64,000 nucleotides of DNA. It comes from G963662905 sp963676415 (GTDB taxonomy: Bacteria; Bacteroidota; Bacteroidia; Bacteroidales; WRLA01). Each line of letters starts with the position of its first letter. The first letter of the stretch is position 1. The stretch lies in NCBI GenBank assembly GCA_963676415.1, contig OY781097.1, positions 3,782,001-3,846,000 of the forward strand, given 5' to 3'. Below, piece by piece: positions 34,136 through 43,359 of the stretch. The notes under the pieces were generated by a model. It had not been told where the DNA came from. It did not search any database and saw only the letters and a list, made by a program, of their open reading frames with translations. Both the position numbers and the translations under genes were made by a program.

Positions 34136-34559
34136 ATTGTTCAAAACCAGCAAAAAAATGACTCGCTTCCAACAAAGCGTTTTCATCACTGTCCGAGCCA
34201 TGCACTGCATTCGCCTGAATGCTTGTGCCGTACAAATAGCGGATCGTACCTTCTTGAGCTTCTTTTGGGTTGGTTGAGCCAATCAGTTTCCTGTACTCTT
34301 CAACGGCATTAGGTTTTTCCAAAATAGCAGCAATAATAGGGCCGGAAGTCATAAATTTGACGAGATCATTGTAAAAAGGACGTTCCTTATGAATTTCATA
34401 AAATCGTGCAGCTTCATCGCGGCTTAAGCGTACCATTTTCATTGCAGCAATGCGGAAACCATTGTTGTTAATAATCTTGAGTATTGAACCAATGCACATG
34501 TTTTTAACTGCATTGGGCTTAATCATTGTAAAAGTTGAATTTCCAGCCATAAGTTTCAT
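34074..34559 (-). CDS. ndk: Nucleoside diphosphate kinase
   Basis: Phosphorylates nucleoside diphosphates through a phospho-His intermediate. The 161-residue protein has TFTMIKPNAVKN at the N-terminus and the active-site His in ANAVHGSDSDENA. It runs about 10-15 residues past typical Ndk (tail EFRDPDWKGIAPENC and on). This extension overlaps the convergent XRE gene by 62 bases. A start at the second ATG (34550) is also possible. Next to the NrnA-like and GldI-like genes, as in other Bacteroidota. Confidence 0.95.
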   Translation of the reverse strand: MKLMAGNSTFTMIKPNAVKNMCIGSILKIINNNGFRIAAMKMVRLSRDEAARFYEIHKERPFYNDLVKFMTSGPIIAAILEKPNAVEEYRKLIGSTNPKEAQEGTIRYLYGTSIQANAVHGSDSDENALLEASHFFAGFEQFRDPDWKGIAPENCCPHKQE

Positions 34560-34678
34560 TTTGGTTGTGATTAAATATACAAAATTTTAATGTGATTTTC
34601 ATGTAGTTAACCCTAAATTCCGGGATATGTTCAACCTCTGAAAGATAATACCGGGCAGTAGCATCAAAATTATTATCT

Positions 34679-35719
34679 TTGCCATTCATCAAAAAAAACA
34701 TAGCCTTGACTCTGAATAATCTATATAATTTACTGAACGAAAAGGAATTAAAGGTCGTAATCATTGGTCATAAAAATCCTGATGGCGATGCTGTAGGCTC
34801 TTCATTAGCTCTTTATCATTACTTATTTCTTAAAAAACATCAAGTACACTGCATGATGCCCGATGCTTTGCCTCCCAGCATTAAATGGCTGCATGGAGCG
34901 GAACGTATCCTTGATTATTCCACGCAGAGAAGTCGCTGCAGGAAATATTTGCGGGAAGCAGATTGTATTTTTTGCCTCGATTTTAATAGCTTAGGACGCA
35001 CGGAAGGAATGCAGGAAGACCTGCGTAAGGCAAATGCAGCCAAATTTATGATTGATCATCATCCCAATCCGGCAGTTGAGGAATTTGATTTTGTTTGGTC
35101 GGATACTGAGGCTTCAGCTACTGCAGAACTTGTTTTTCGATTTATAGAACAAGCCGGAGATAAAGAATTGATAAATAAACATATAGCTGAAGCTTTGTTT
35201 ACAGGAGTAATGACCGATACCGGTAGCTTTGCTCACGGATGTAAACAACCTTCCCCTTTTGAAATTACGGCTTACCTTATTAATAAAGGATTGGATGTTA
35301 CACGTGTGCATGATTTGGTGTATAACTCCAAGTCAGAATCGCAATTAAAGCTTTTAGGCCATGCCTTATATAACTGCCTGACTGTAATTCCAGATTACCG
35401 TACAGCTTATATTGCTTTGGATAGTGATGATTTACAGCGGTTTAACTATAGAAAGGGCGATACAGAAGGCTTAGTTAATTATGCCCTGAGCATGGAAAAT
35501 ATAATTTTTGCCGTACTGCTCGTTCAACGGGAGGATTTGATCCGGCTTTCGTTTCGGTCAAAAGGTGATTTTGCTGTGAATGATATTGCCCGCAAATATT
35601 TTGAAGGTGGAGGACATAAAAATGCTGCCGGTGGTAATTCGTACAAATCTATGGATGAGACAATTACAGATTTTTTAGATATATTGGAAAACTATGCAGA
35701 GGAATTACGTAATGATTAG
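34679..35719 (+). CDS. DHH-family phosphoesterase, NrnA-like (oligoribonuclease/pAp phosphatase)
   Basis: A 346-residue protein with the DHH domain motifs VVIIGHKNPDGDAVGSSLA, CLDFNSLGR and the namesake MIDHHPNP. The DHHA1 tail has the GGGHKNAAGG nucleotide-binding loop. NrnA-type enzymes degrade short oligoribonucleotides and 3'-phosphoadenosine 5'-phosphate. No ATG is available near the N-terminus: the start is a TTG, either 34679 or 34706. pAp hydrolysis would be relevant because a PAPS-type sulfotransferase is encoded at 47 kb. It overlaps the gldI-like gene by 8 bases. Confidence 0.9.
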   Translation: MPFIKKNIALTLNNLYNLLNEKELKVVIIGHKNPDGDAVGSSLALYHYLFLKKHQVHCMMPDALPPSIKWLHGAERILDYSTQRSRCRKYLREADCIFCLDFNSLGRTEGMQEDLRKANAAKFMIDHHPNPAVEEFDFVWSDTEASATAELVFRFIEQAGDKELINKHIAEALFTGVMTDTGSFAHGCKQPSPFEITAYLINKGLDVTRVHDLVYNSKSESQLKLLGHALYNCLTVIPDYRTAYIALDSDDLQRFNYRKGDTEGLVNYALSMENIIFAVLLVQREDLIRLSFRSKGDFAVNDIARKYFEGGGHKNAAGGNSYKSMDETITDFLDILENYAEELRND

Positions 35720-36254
35720 GTTCCTGCTTAATTTTTGCTTTATTGTGCTTCTGGGTTTCATGCTGAGCTTTTGTACTTCGCAGCAGGACGAGAGAAACAA
35801 GATTTCCAAAAAGGAGTTGAGAATGGCTTTAAAAGAGTCGAATAAAGCTCATGTTCGCTATGAAAACCAGGAAATTATAGATTTTTTATGTCGCTATAAA
35901 TGGCCTGTTGAGGAAACCGGTACAGGTTTGCGTTATTATATTTATCAGCAAGGTGATGGCCCCAAAGTGCAGGAGGGAACGAAAATAAGGTATAAGTATG
36001 ATGTACGTTTTCTTAATGGAAACTTGGTTTATTCCGTTGGAAATGAAAATCTTAAGGAAAGTATTATTCCCGATGGGGAAATGATCAGCGGACTGCTTGA
36101 AGGACTAAAATTACTTCATGAAGGTGATCAGGCAAAAATTATTATACCTTCGCATCTTGCTTTTGGGGTGGCAGGTGATGGCGACAGAATTCCACCCTAT
36201 GCAACACTGGTTTATGACTTGCAGGTTCTTAAGGTTGCAAAACCTTTAAATTGA
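35712..36254 (+). CDS. gldI: GldI-like FKBP-type peptidyl-prolyl isomerase lipoprotein
   Basis: A 181-residue lipoprotein (signal peptide ending LSFC, Cys21) with one FKBP domain (about residues 75-178): VQEGTKIRYKYDVRFLNGNL, GLLEGLKLLHEGDQAKIIIP, GDGDRIPPYATLVYDLQVL. GldI is linked to gliding and T9SS function in flavobacteria, where it folds exported proteins. The neighbouring NrnA-like gene supports the assignment. The ATG at 35712 is chosen from the lipoprotein signal. It is the first of four consecutive FKBP lipoprotein genes. Confidence 0.82.
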   Translation: MIRFLLNFCFIVLLGFMLSFCTSQQDERNKISKKELRMALKESNKAHVRYENQEIIDFLCRYKWPVEETGTGLRYYIYQQGDGPKVQEGTKIRYKYDVRFLNGNLVYSVGNENLKESIIPDGEMISGLLEGLKLLHEGDQAKIIIPSHLAFGVAGDGDRIPPYATLVYDLQVLKVAKPLN

Positions 36255-36321
36255 AACAGATAGCAATTAGCCTGTAAATTTTTTTATATAGCAATTGATA
36301 ATTTTAATGATAACAAAGCAA

Positions 36322-37176
36322 ATGAAAAATTTTTATCTGGCAATTTTTGCAGTAGCCTTGCTGCTGAGCTCATGTGGGAATTCAAAATTTCCTGGTTTTA
36401 CCAAAGAAGAAAATGGTGTTTACTCTAAATTTCACAAAAGTAACCCTGATGCACAGCAGGCTCAGGTAGGTGATTTTCTGACATTAAGTATGACTTATGG
36501 TTTGAAAGATAGTATTATTGTAGATAACCGTGCAAACAAAAATCCAATTCAACTTATTGAACCTCAGTTTAAAGGTGATATTTTTGATGCACTTTCATTA
36601 CTGCATAAAGGCGATTCGGCAACATTTATTGTATCTGCAGACTCTTTTTTCCTGCGTACCAGTGGATTGAGGAAACTTCCTGATTTTGTGGATAGCGGCA
36701 GTATGCTGTATTTTAATTTGCGCCTTGATAATTTGCAAAATGCGGAGGAACTTCAGGCGGCAGAAATGAAACGGATCGCTGTACTTCAGGAAAAAGAAAT
36801 ATCTAATTTGCAAAATTACCTTGACGAAAACAATATTACGGAAGAACCACTGGCCAATGGGATGTACTTCATCACTAAGCGTAAAGGGAAAGGCCGTCAA
36901 GCTAAAGCAGGTGATAAAGTAAGTGTACATTATACTGGTCGTTTTCTGAATGGGAAGAAGTTTGATTCATCACACGACCGAAATAAACCTATTGAATTTA
37001 CGCTTGGACAGGGTATGGTCATCAAAGGTTGGGATGAAGGAATTGCGCATATGAAAAAAGGAGAAATGGCTACATTAATCATTCCATCTGCTATTGCATA
37101 CGGGCCACAGGGCAGACCCGGTATCCCACCGTATTCGACTTTGGTTTTTGATGTGGAACTTGTTGATATTAAATAG
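36322..37176 (+). CDS. FKBP-type peptidyl-prolyl isomerase lipoprotein (one degenerate + one canonical domain)
   Basis: A 284-residue lipoprotein (Cys18 in LLLSSCGNS). The N-terminal half resembles a degenerate FKBP domain (QVGDFLTLSMTYGLKDSI ... LLHKGDSATFIVSADSFF) lacking the usual active-site residues. The C-terminal half (about 175-284) is a canonical FKBP domain: KVSVHYTGRFLNGKKFDSS, GMVIKGWDEGIAHMKKGE, PPYSTLVFDVELV. The ATG at 36322 gives the best signal peptide; 36307 is an alternative. It is probably periplasmic, helping to fold exported proteins. Confidence 0.88.
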   Translation: MKNFYLAIFAVALLLSSCGNSKFPGFTKEENGVYSKFHKSNPDAQQAQVGDFLTLSMTYGLKDSIIVDNRANKNPIQLIEPQFKGDIFDALSLLHKGDSATFIVSADSFFLRTSGLRKLPDFVDSGSMLYFNLRLDNLQNAEELQAAEMKRIAVLQEKEISNLQNYLDENNITEEPLANGMYFITKRKGKGRQAKAGDKVSVHYTGRFLNGKKFDSSHDRNKPIEFTLGQGMVIKGWDEGIAHMKKGEMATLIIPSAIAYGPQGRPGIPPYSTLVFDVELVDIK

Positions 37177-37215
37177 AGCCTGTCTATTAAGTCCCTGACT
37201 TTATTGATAGGCTCT
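37175..37215. repeat. 41-bp near-perfect inverted repeat related to the 19.9-kb element
   Basis: AGAGCCTGTCTATTAAGTC and its near complement (three mismatches) flank a 3-base centre, starting on the stop codon of the preceding FKBP gene. The right flank continues CTCTGAATAGT, identical to a stretch at 19920-19930; the left arm TGTCTATTAAGT matches TGTCCATTAAGT there. It could act as a transcription terminator hairpin without a T-run, or be the footprint of a small mobile element. Confidence 0.5.
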
Positions 37216-37374
37216 GAATAGTTCCTGTTGATAACAATATCGGTACTTTTTCCGAAAATGTTTTACGTTTGTAACAGGCAAGAGACTAGCATTGTTCAGT
37301 ATAATTATTTGATAAATAGACTTATAGCTTCGAAATAATATTTAAAGGAAAAGAATTAATTTAATAATTGATAT

Positions 37375-38721
37375 ATGGATTTTCTCAAAAATATTTTATC
37401 ATTTAACGGATTGGCAGTACTTACTGCCTTTCTGTTTTTTCAGTCATGTAGCGAAAAGAGCCCTTATCCGGGTTTTCAGCAAAATGAAAATGGGCTGTGG
37501 TATAAGAAAATCACGGAGTATCCGGCTGATACTTTGCCCAACGAAACGGATATCCTCAGTGTACATATGAAATATGGTACTGCCGACAGCATCATATACG
37601 ACAGCAAAAAAAAGGGGATGCACCCGATGCGTATGGTTTTGATGCCTTCCAACTATAAAAATGATGTTTATGAAGGCTTGAAAATGATGCACAGAGGCGA
37701 CAGTATGGTTTTTCTGACCAGTGCCGATTCTTTTTTCCTGAAAACGGGCAATGTAAAACGTTTGCCGGAGCTTTTTAAAAGCGGAGATATGATGTATTTT
37801 TATGTAAAAATGCATAATATCGAGACTGAGGAGCAAATGAATGCCCAAAAAGCAATTTGGGTTGAAAGTTTGAAAAATTCTGAAGAAGGACGCATTAATG
37901 AGTATATCCAAAAGAATAATATTACTGAAGATCCCACTGCTTCAGGTATTTATGTTCATTACAAAAAGAAAGGCAATGGCATACGTCCGCACGTGGGCGA
38001 TCAGGTCAATTTGCATCTGGATATTTATTTGATTGATGGTTCATTGCTTTACAGTTCCCGCCAGAAAGGAAAGCCCTGGGAAATTATTCTGGGCAAGCGT
38101 TTCGATACGCCTGCAGCTTCAGAGATTATTTCAATGATGTCGAAAGGTTCCGTAGTACACGCTGTAGCTCCTTCGTCCATGGCCTATGGAGAGGAAGGAC
38201 GTGGTACCATGGTTCCTCCTTATACACCTTTGCTTTATGATATGGAAGTTCTGGAGATCATCCCCGAAAAGGAATTGAAAAAAGTGAGGGATGCGGAAAT
38301 AAAGAAAAAGGAAATCGACAAGGAGAAAGCGAAAAAGGAGGAACCTGTTAAGATTCAGGAATATATCCGCGAGAACAACATTACTGAACAGCCCCGTGAA
38401 AGCGGTTTATACTTTGTAGAGCAGGTGCCGGGTACGGGGCCAATGGCCGAAAACGGTCGCAAATTAAAAGTGCATTATACAGGAATGTTGCTCGATGGTA
38501 CTATTTTCGACTCTTCTCTGGATCGCGGCCAACCATATGAATTCGTTTTAGGAGCTGGACGTGTTATAGATGGCTGGGACGAAGGTCTGGCTTTGATGCG
38601 TGTCGGAGGAAAAGCACGCTTGATTATTCCATCGGCATTGGCATACGGCCCGAATGGCAGTGGAGCAATTCCTCCTTATGCGCCATTGATTTTTGATGTG
38701 GAACTGGTTGATATGGAATAA
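37375..38721 (+). CDS. Multi-domain FKBP-type peptidyl-prolyl isomerase lipoprotein (three FKBP-like units)
   Basis: A 448-residue lipoprotein (Cys25 in FFQSCSEK). Its first unit is homologous to the degenerate N-terminal half of the preceding protein (MHRGDSMVFLTSADSFFLK). A middle unit (about 185-300) keeps the FKBP outline but not the aromatic pocket (YLIDGSLLYSSRQKGKPW). A charged Lys/Glu helix (about 300-330) leads to a canonical C-terminal domain (KLKVHYTGMLLDGTIFDSSL, GRVIDGWDEGLALMRVGG, PPYAPLIFDVELVD). It appears to have arisen by duplication from the preceding gene plus domain gain. Confidence 0.87.
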   Translation: MDFLKNILSFNGLAVLTAFLFFQSCSEKSPYPGFQQNENGLWYKKITEYPADTLPNETDILSVHMKYGTADSIIYDSKKKGMHPMRMVLMPSNYKNDVYEGLKMMHRGDSMVFLTSADSFFLKTGNVKRLPELFKSGDMMYFYVKMHNIETEEQMNAQKAIWVESLKNSEEGRINEYIQKNNITEDPTASGIYVHYKKKGNGIRPHVGDQVNLHLDIYLIDGSLLYSSRQKGKPWEIILGKRFDTPAASEIISMMSKGSVVHAVAPSSMAYGEEGRGTMVPPYTPLLYDMEVLEIIPEKELKKVRDAEIKKKEIDKEKAKKEEPVKIQEYIRENNITEQPRESGLYFVEQVPGTGPMAENGRKLKVHYTGMLLDGTIFDSSLDRGQPYEFVLGAGRVIDGWDEGLALMRVGGKARLIIPSALAYGPNGSGAIPPYAPLIFDVELVDME

Positions 38722-38722
38722 G

Positions 38723-39520
38723 ATGAACAGAGCCGCGAGGGCATTGCCCATTTTATTGATTTTTTTATTAATTTCTTGTAAAACAAATATTTACATGTCT
38801 AATAGTGATTGGAAGACAACCCAAAGTGGTTTAAAATACAGAATTATTACAGAAGGTAGTGGTGCTCAAGCTGAGCAGGGTGACCTGGTAAGTGTGCATT
38901 ATACCGGGAAACTAACCAACGATAGCGTTTTTGATTCATCCCATGGCCGCGGCCGTCCGCTTAAATTTCAAGTGGGCGTTGGCCAGGTGATTAAAGGATG
39001 GGATGAAGGTTTGTTGCTTATGCGAGAAGGCGGGAAAGCAGAACTGTTCATCCCTCCGGATTTGGCCTATGGAAATCAGGATTTGGGTGTAATTCCTCCT
39101 GATTCTACCTTAATTTTTGAAGTTGAGCTGCTCAATGTCCAAAAAATGAAAAAGGCAGAGCCATTTGATGTGAGCGGAAGGGATACACTCACAACGGAAT
39201 CGGGATTGCAATACATCATTCTTGAAGAAGGAAATGGGCCAAAAGCCGGTTTTGGCAGGACTGTGAGCGTACATTATACGGGCTTTTTGGAAAATGGGCG
39301 AAAATTTGACAGCTCTGTGGAGCGGGATCAGGTTTTTACATTTCCACAGGGTCAGGGCAAGGTAATCAAAGGCTGGGACGAAGGTGTATGTTTAGTGAAA
39401 AAAGGAGGGAAGATCCGCTTGATTATTCCCCCGGAACTGGCCTACGGACAAAGAGCCATTGGCCCGATACCTGCCGGATCAACTTTAGTATTTGATGTTG
39501 AAATCGTTGATGTCCAATAA
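38723..39520 (+). CDS. Tandem-domain FKBP-type peptidyl-prolyl isomerase lipoprotein
   Basis: A 265-residue lipoprotein (Cys19 in FLLISCKTN) with two canonical FKBP domains. The first is about residues 40-140 (LVSVHYTGKLTNDSVFDSSH, GQVIKGWDEGLLLMREGGK). The second is about 155-265 (TVSVHYTGFLENGRKFDSSV, GKVIKGWDEGVCLVKKGGK). The ATG at 38723 is one base after the previous stop, so they are co-transcribed. Its end overlaps the convergent kinase gene by 36 bases. Confidence 0.9.
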   Translation: MNRAARALPILLIFLLISCKTNIYMSNSDWKTTQSGLKYRIITEGSGAQAEQGDLVSVHYTGKLTNDSVFDSSHGRGRPLKFQVGVGQVIKGWDEGLLLMREGGKAELFIPPDLAYGNQDLGVIPPDSTLIFEVELLNVQKMKKAEPFDVSGRDTLTTESGLQYIILEEGNGPKAGFGRTVSVHYTGFLENGRKFDSSVERDQVFTFPQGQGKVIKGWDEGVCLVKKGGKIRLIIPPELAYGQRAIGPIPAGSTLVFDVEIVDVQ

Positions 39521-40789
39521 TTTATTTATCGTTTCAATCAATTCGTTGGGACGGTAAGGTTTGGCAAGGAAAGCATCCATACCTGCATCCATACAGCGCT
39601 CGTAATCATGATCAAGGGCATAAGCTGTAACGGCGGCAATTGGGATGCTTTCCTTTTTGTTTTCTTTTTCAAAGAGCCTGATTTTTTGTGCCGCTTCTAT
39701 GCCATCCATTAAAGGCATTTGCACATCCATTAGAATAATATCGTAAGCATCTGGGGAGGAGATATATTTTTCCAGACCCATTTTCCCATTTTCTGCAATT
39801 TCTACTTTATGTTTTCCTTTGCGCAAAGTCGCCATTGCAAATTTTTGGTTCAGCAGATTGTCTTCTACCAATAAAATCCTCAATCCTTCGGTGTGCTCTG
39901 CTTTTGGCAAAGTTTTAAGCCTGCTTTCTTCAGCGATATAAAGCGTCAAATTGAGCCAAAAAGTAGTTCCTTTGTCGGCATTGGGACGGAATCCCATTTG
40001 GCCATTCATTTTATCACAGAAAATTTTGCTAAAAACCAGCCCCAGTCCATTGAAATCACTCGATAAAACCTGGTTTTCATCCTTTAAATTCAATAGTTGT
40101 TGGATCTCACCAGCTGTACGTTCATTCATTCCTGTACCACTGTCCCTTACTTCAAAAGTTAAATCAACCGAAACCTGATCATATTTATGCAAACGAACTT
40201 TAAATGAGAGTGCTCCCTTTGAAGAATTATCTAATGCGTTTTGCAATAGTTTGGCTGATATCAGCTTAATCCATTCATCAGCACCGATCAGCTTATCGGG
40301 TATTCTATCGTCTTTATTAAACTGTAGATCAATGCTTTTGCTTATGGCAGCATGCCGATAAACGGCATCCAATTCCTCAAGCAGTTTTGATAAGCTGAAA
40401 ACCCTGTTTTTGTCCGTGCCGTTTTTGCCCAAAATCCGGGCTAAATCGAGCATATCATTTAGTTTATTCTGAAGTTTCGAACTATAATTATTGATAATGT
40501 TTAAATAATCTTTTTGCTCAGCACTGAGTTCTGTTTTCTTTATCAGGTCCGTTATACCAATAAGCCCGTTTAGCGGAATTTTAAGATTCTGTCCAATTTT
40601 TATTAAAAAAGAATTGGTCATTTTGTTGCTGGCAGAGGTTTCCTCCCGTGATTTCATCAGCCGCTCTTCCATATTTTTTCGGAAAAGGTTGTCTGCTTTT
40701 AAAAGATCCCTGTATTTTGCTTGCAGGATTTCGTATTCTTTTTTTAGCTGACCTTCGCTCATAGGAATATCTGAATTATCACTATTCAT
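39485..40789 (-). CDS. Hybrid histidine kinase-response regulator lacking the phospho-acceptor His
   Basis: A 434-residue cytoplasmic protein: a coiled N-terminus, a HisKA-like dimerisation helix, an HATPase domain with N box (KLLQNALDN), G1 (RDSGTGM) and G2 (FNGLGLVFSKIF), and a C-terminal receiver with Asp355 in DIILMDVQMPLMDG. Where active kinases read SHExRTPLNG, this one reads FLIKIGQNLKIPLNG: the acceptor position is Gln67 (codon CAG). Autophosphorylation by the usual route should be impossible, so it may be a pseudokinase or accept phosphate on its receiver only. It overlaps the complete kinase gene upstream by 4 bases (ATGA), implying joint function. Confidence 0.88.
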   Translation of the reverse strand: MNSDNSDIPMSEGQLKKEYEILQAKYRDLLKADNLFRKNMEERLMKSREETSASNKMTNSFLIKIGQNLKIPLNGLIGITDLIKKTELSAEQKDYLNIINNYSSKLQNKLNDMLDLARILGKNGTDKNRVFSLSKLLEELDAVYRHAAISKSIDLQFNKDDRIPDKLIGADEWIKLISAKLLQNALDNSSKGALSFKVRLHKYDQVSVDLTFEVRDSGTGMNERTAGEIQQLLNLKDENQVLSSDFNGLGLVFSKIFCDKMNGQMGFRPNADKGTTFWLNLTLYIAEESRLKTLPKAEHTEGLRILLVEDNLLNQKFAMATLRKGKHKVEIAENGKMGLEKYISSPDAYDIILMDVQMPLMDGIEAAQKIRLFEKENKKESIPIAAVTAYALDHDYERCMDAGMDAFLAKPYRPNELIETINKLLDINDFNIKY

Positions 40790-43359
40790 ATTAAATTACG
40801 TATTTTCAGCTGTTTACTAATAGAATTGATTAGCTGGTTTTTGTTAATGGGCTTTGGGAGGTAATCGTCGAAGCCTCCTTCAAGCAGCCATTCTTTATCG
40901 CCCGCCATTGCATAGGCAGTTTGGGCAATACAAGGAATTTTTCTGTATTCCGGGTAATCTTGCCGTATTTTTTGCATAATTTCCAAGCCATTGAGTGGTG
41001 GCGGCAAATTGATGTCCACCAGCAGTACATCAAACAATTTACCCGCTTTATAGTGATTATCAATTACCTTAAAGCTTTCTTCGGCATCTATTGCGGTTTT
41101 GATATTTCCAATACGCTTTAGCATTTTTTCCAGTACAAGCCGGTTCATGCGGTCATCTTCAACAATGAATATGTCCAGCTTTTCGGTTCTGTTTTCGATT
41201 GTATTGGTAATAAGCTCCTTAGTGATTGGTTTCTCAGTAAAAGACTCTGTTTTGTATTCAGGAAAGATAAGGCTTACACTGGTACCTTTTGTTTTTTCTG
41301 ATTCAACGACAATTTCGCCCTTCATCATTTCCGTTAGTCTTTTCGCTAATGGCAGGCCCAGACCGGCACCTTGATATTCGCGTGTATAACCCAAACTTTC
41401 CTGGCGAAAGGGTTCAAAAATATGCGGCAAATAGGCTTTATCAATACCTATACCACTGTCCTTTATCCTTATCACAATCTTCTTTTCATCACTTAAATGA
41501 TGAATACTTAAATTGATAAAACCTTTTTCAGTGTATTTGAAAGCATTATCAATGATGTCGTTTAAGATTTTCCGCAGGCTTTTTTCATCGGCTTCAATTT
41601 CAGGCACATTTTCCAATGATACATTGAGCCTGAGGTTTCGCTCTTTAGCTTTTGACAGGTGCTCTTCTGCTACTTTTCTGAGGAAAGTTTTCAATTGCAG
41701 AGGAACCAAAGCTATTTTTAAATCATTTGCTTCAACACGACTGATATCGATGATATTATTGAGCAAATGCAGAAGACGCTCGCCACTGAGCTGAATCCCT
41801 TCGGCGAATTCATACAACTCTTTGTTTTCGAGCATACTGAGCTCGGTGAGCAAAAGATTGCTAAAACCAATAATCGCGTTGAGCGGTGTACGTACTTCAT
41901 GGCTCATATTCGCTAAAAAGGCATTTTTTAAATAATTGGCATCTTCAGCCTTTTTTAATGCCTTTTTCAGAGCCAGGCTTTCTTCCGAATGCTCAGATAA
42001 CTGTCGGTGGAGCTTTTCAGTTCGTGCTTGTACTTCCTTTTCAATAATTTTGGGTTGAGAATTTTCATCCTTTGGCTGGGCAGGAGGGAGGGGCTTTTTT
42101 TCGTTCCTCACTGTTTTTAAATATCTCGATTTCTTCAACAATAAATAGATAAGTAAGAGCGTGATTATTGATAGAAATGCACTAATAAATAAAAATATTT
42201 TACGTTGTTTCAGTAAATATGATTGTTGCTCATTTTTACTCGCTTCCATATTTTCAATGAGCACTTGCCTTGAAGTATTTAAAGCTTCTACAGCTGTATT
42301 GTATTCTTTTTGATGAAGTTCAGTTTCAAGCGAATATAAGCGCTGAAGGTACATTAATGCTTCCTCTGCGTTTTTTTGAGCCTTGTGAAAGTCTTTTAAA
42401 CTTTTTAATCCCAAAATCATTACATCTGTGCGCTTAATCTTTTCTGATAGCAATAAAGATTTTTCGAAAAAATATTGTGCAGAATCTGGTATATCCATAT
42501 GCATATAGATTTCGCCCTTAATATTATATGATTCTGCCAGATATACTAAAAATCCATGACTTCGCGACATTTCAATACTTTGATCTAACTTTTTAAGAGC
42601 TAATCTGTATTCTCCATTTTTTATAGCAATTTTTACCAAATCAATATTACAAATGTTGAGGGTATGTAAATCATTATTGAGCAGGCAATATTTATGAGCT
42701 ATATTAAAGCAGCTATCCGCTTTTTGAACATCGTCTAATTCTAAATATAATTCACCCAGTGAATGATAAAAAATCTGTTCATGGCTTACTCCTTCTATTT
42801 TGATTAAAGCTGCTTTCCAAAGATATTCTTCCGCTTTATCACTATGGCCATCAAATAGAAAGCAGAGGCCGAGATTATTTAAAATTATTGGAATTTGTAT
42901 TTTATTTGAGATTTTTTCAGAAATATAGAGTGCTTTTTTATAATTATCCAGAGCTATTTTATATAGACCGTTACCATAATATAGATTTCCAATATTATTG
43001 TAAATACTGGCATATGTAGCGCTAATGGTATCCACGCAGTTAATCATCAAAGCTCTGTTCAGGTTGGCAATTGAACTATCTCTTTTTTCTGCAAAAAGCT
43101 GGCTAACACCCAACAGCAGGTAGCCCCTCACCTGACTGCATGGATCAAGTTCCTGGCTCAATGAGCTTGCCTGAATAGCATAGTGCACCGCTTCTTCGGG
43201 AGATGATTTTATTAAGCTGAACACCAAATGATCCAAGCTCCTGAATTTTTCTTCGCCGGTCTGGTGTGCCGTAACATTACGCAAGCTATCCAGGTCATCG
43301 GCAGAAATTACTGCTGAGAAACTCAGTAAGAAGATAAGAAGGATTGGCTTTATTTTCAT
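40786..43359 (-). CDS. TPR-sensor hybrid histidine kinase
   Basis: An 857-residue sensor: signal peptide (residues 1-20), periplasmic TPR array (about 40-370, units such as ASIYNNIGNLYYGNGLYKIA), one membrane helix (about 390-412), coiled linker, and HisKA with His487 in FLANMSHEVRTPLNAIIGF. The HATPase domain has DSGIGI and GAGLGLPLAKRL, and the receiver has Asp782 in VLLVDINLPPPLNG. The receiver contains an extra Pro after the phospho-site. It overlaps the methyltransferase gene and the His-less kinase gene by 4 bases each, placing signalling inside the glycan operon. Confidence 0.92.
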   Translation of the reverse strand: MKIKPILLIFLLSFSAVISADDLDSLRNVTAHQTGEEKFRSLDHLVFSLIKSSPEEAVHYAIQASSLSQELDPCSQVRGYLLLGVSQLFAEKRDSSIANLNRALMINCVDTISATYASIYNNIGNLYYGNGLYKIALDNYKKALYISEKISNKIQIPIILNNLGLCFLFDGHSDKAEEYLWKAALIKIEGVSHEQIFYHSLGELYLELDDVQKADSCFNIAHKYCLLNNDLHTLNICNIDLVKIAIKNGEYRLALKKLDQSIEMSRSHGFLVYLAESYNIKGEIYMHMDIPDSAQYFFEKSLLLSEKIKRTDVMILGLKSLKDFHKAQKNAEEALMYLQRLYSLETELHQKEYNTAVEALNTSRQVLIENMEASKNEQQSYLLKQRKIFLFISAFLSIITLLLIYLLLKKSRYLKTVRNEKKPLPPAQPKDENSQPKIIEKEVQARTEKLHRQLSEHSEESLALKKALKKAEDANYLKNAFLANMSHEVRTPLNAIIGFSNLLLTELSMLENKELYEFAEGIQLSGERLLHLLNNIIDISRVEANDLKIALVPLQLKTFLRKVAEEHLSKAKERNLRLNVSLENVPEIEADEKSLRKILNDIIDNAFKYTEKGFINLSIHHLSDEKKIVIRIKDSGIGIDKAYLPHIFEPFRQESLGYTREYQGAGLGLPLAKRLTEMMKGEIVVESEKTKGTSVSLIFPEYKTESFTEKPITKELITNTIENRTEKLDIFIVEDDRMNRLVLEKMLKRIGNIKTAIDAEESFKVIDNHYKAGKLFDVLLVDINLPPPLNGLEIMQKIRQDYPEYRKIPCIAQTAYAMAGDKEWLLEGGFDDYLPKPINKNQLINSISKQLKIRNLI

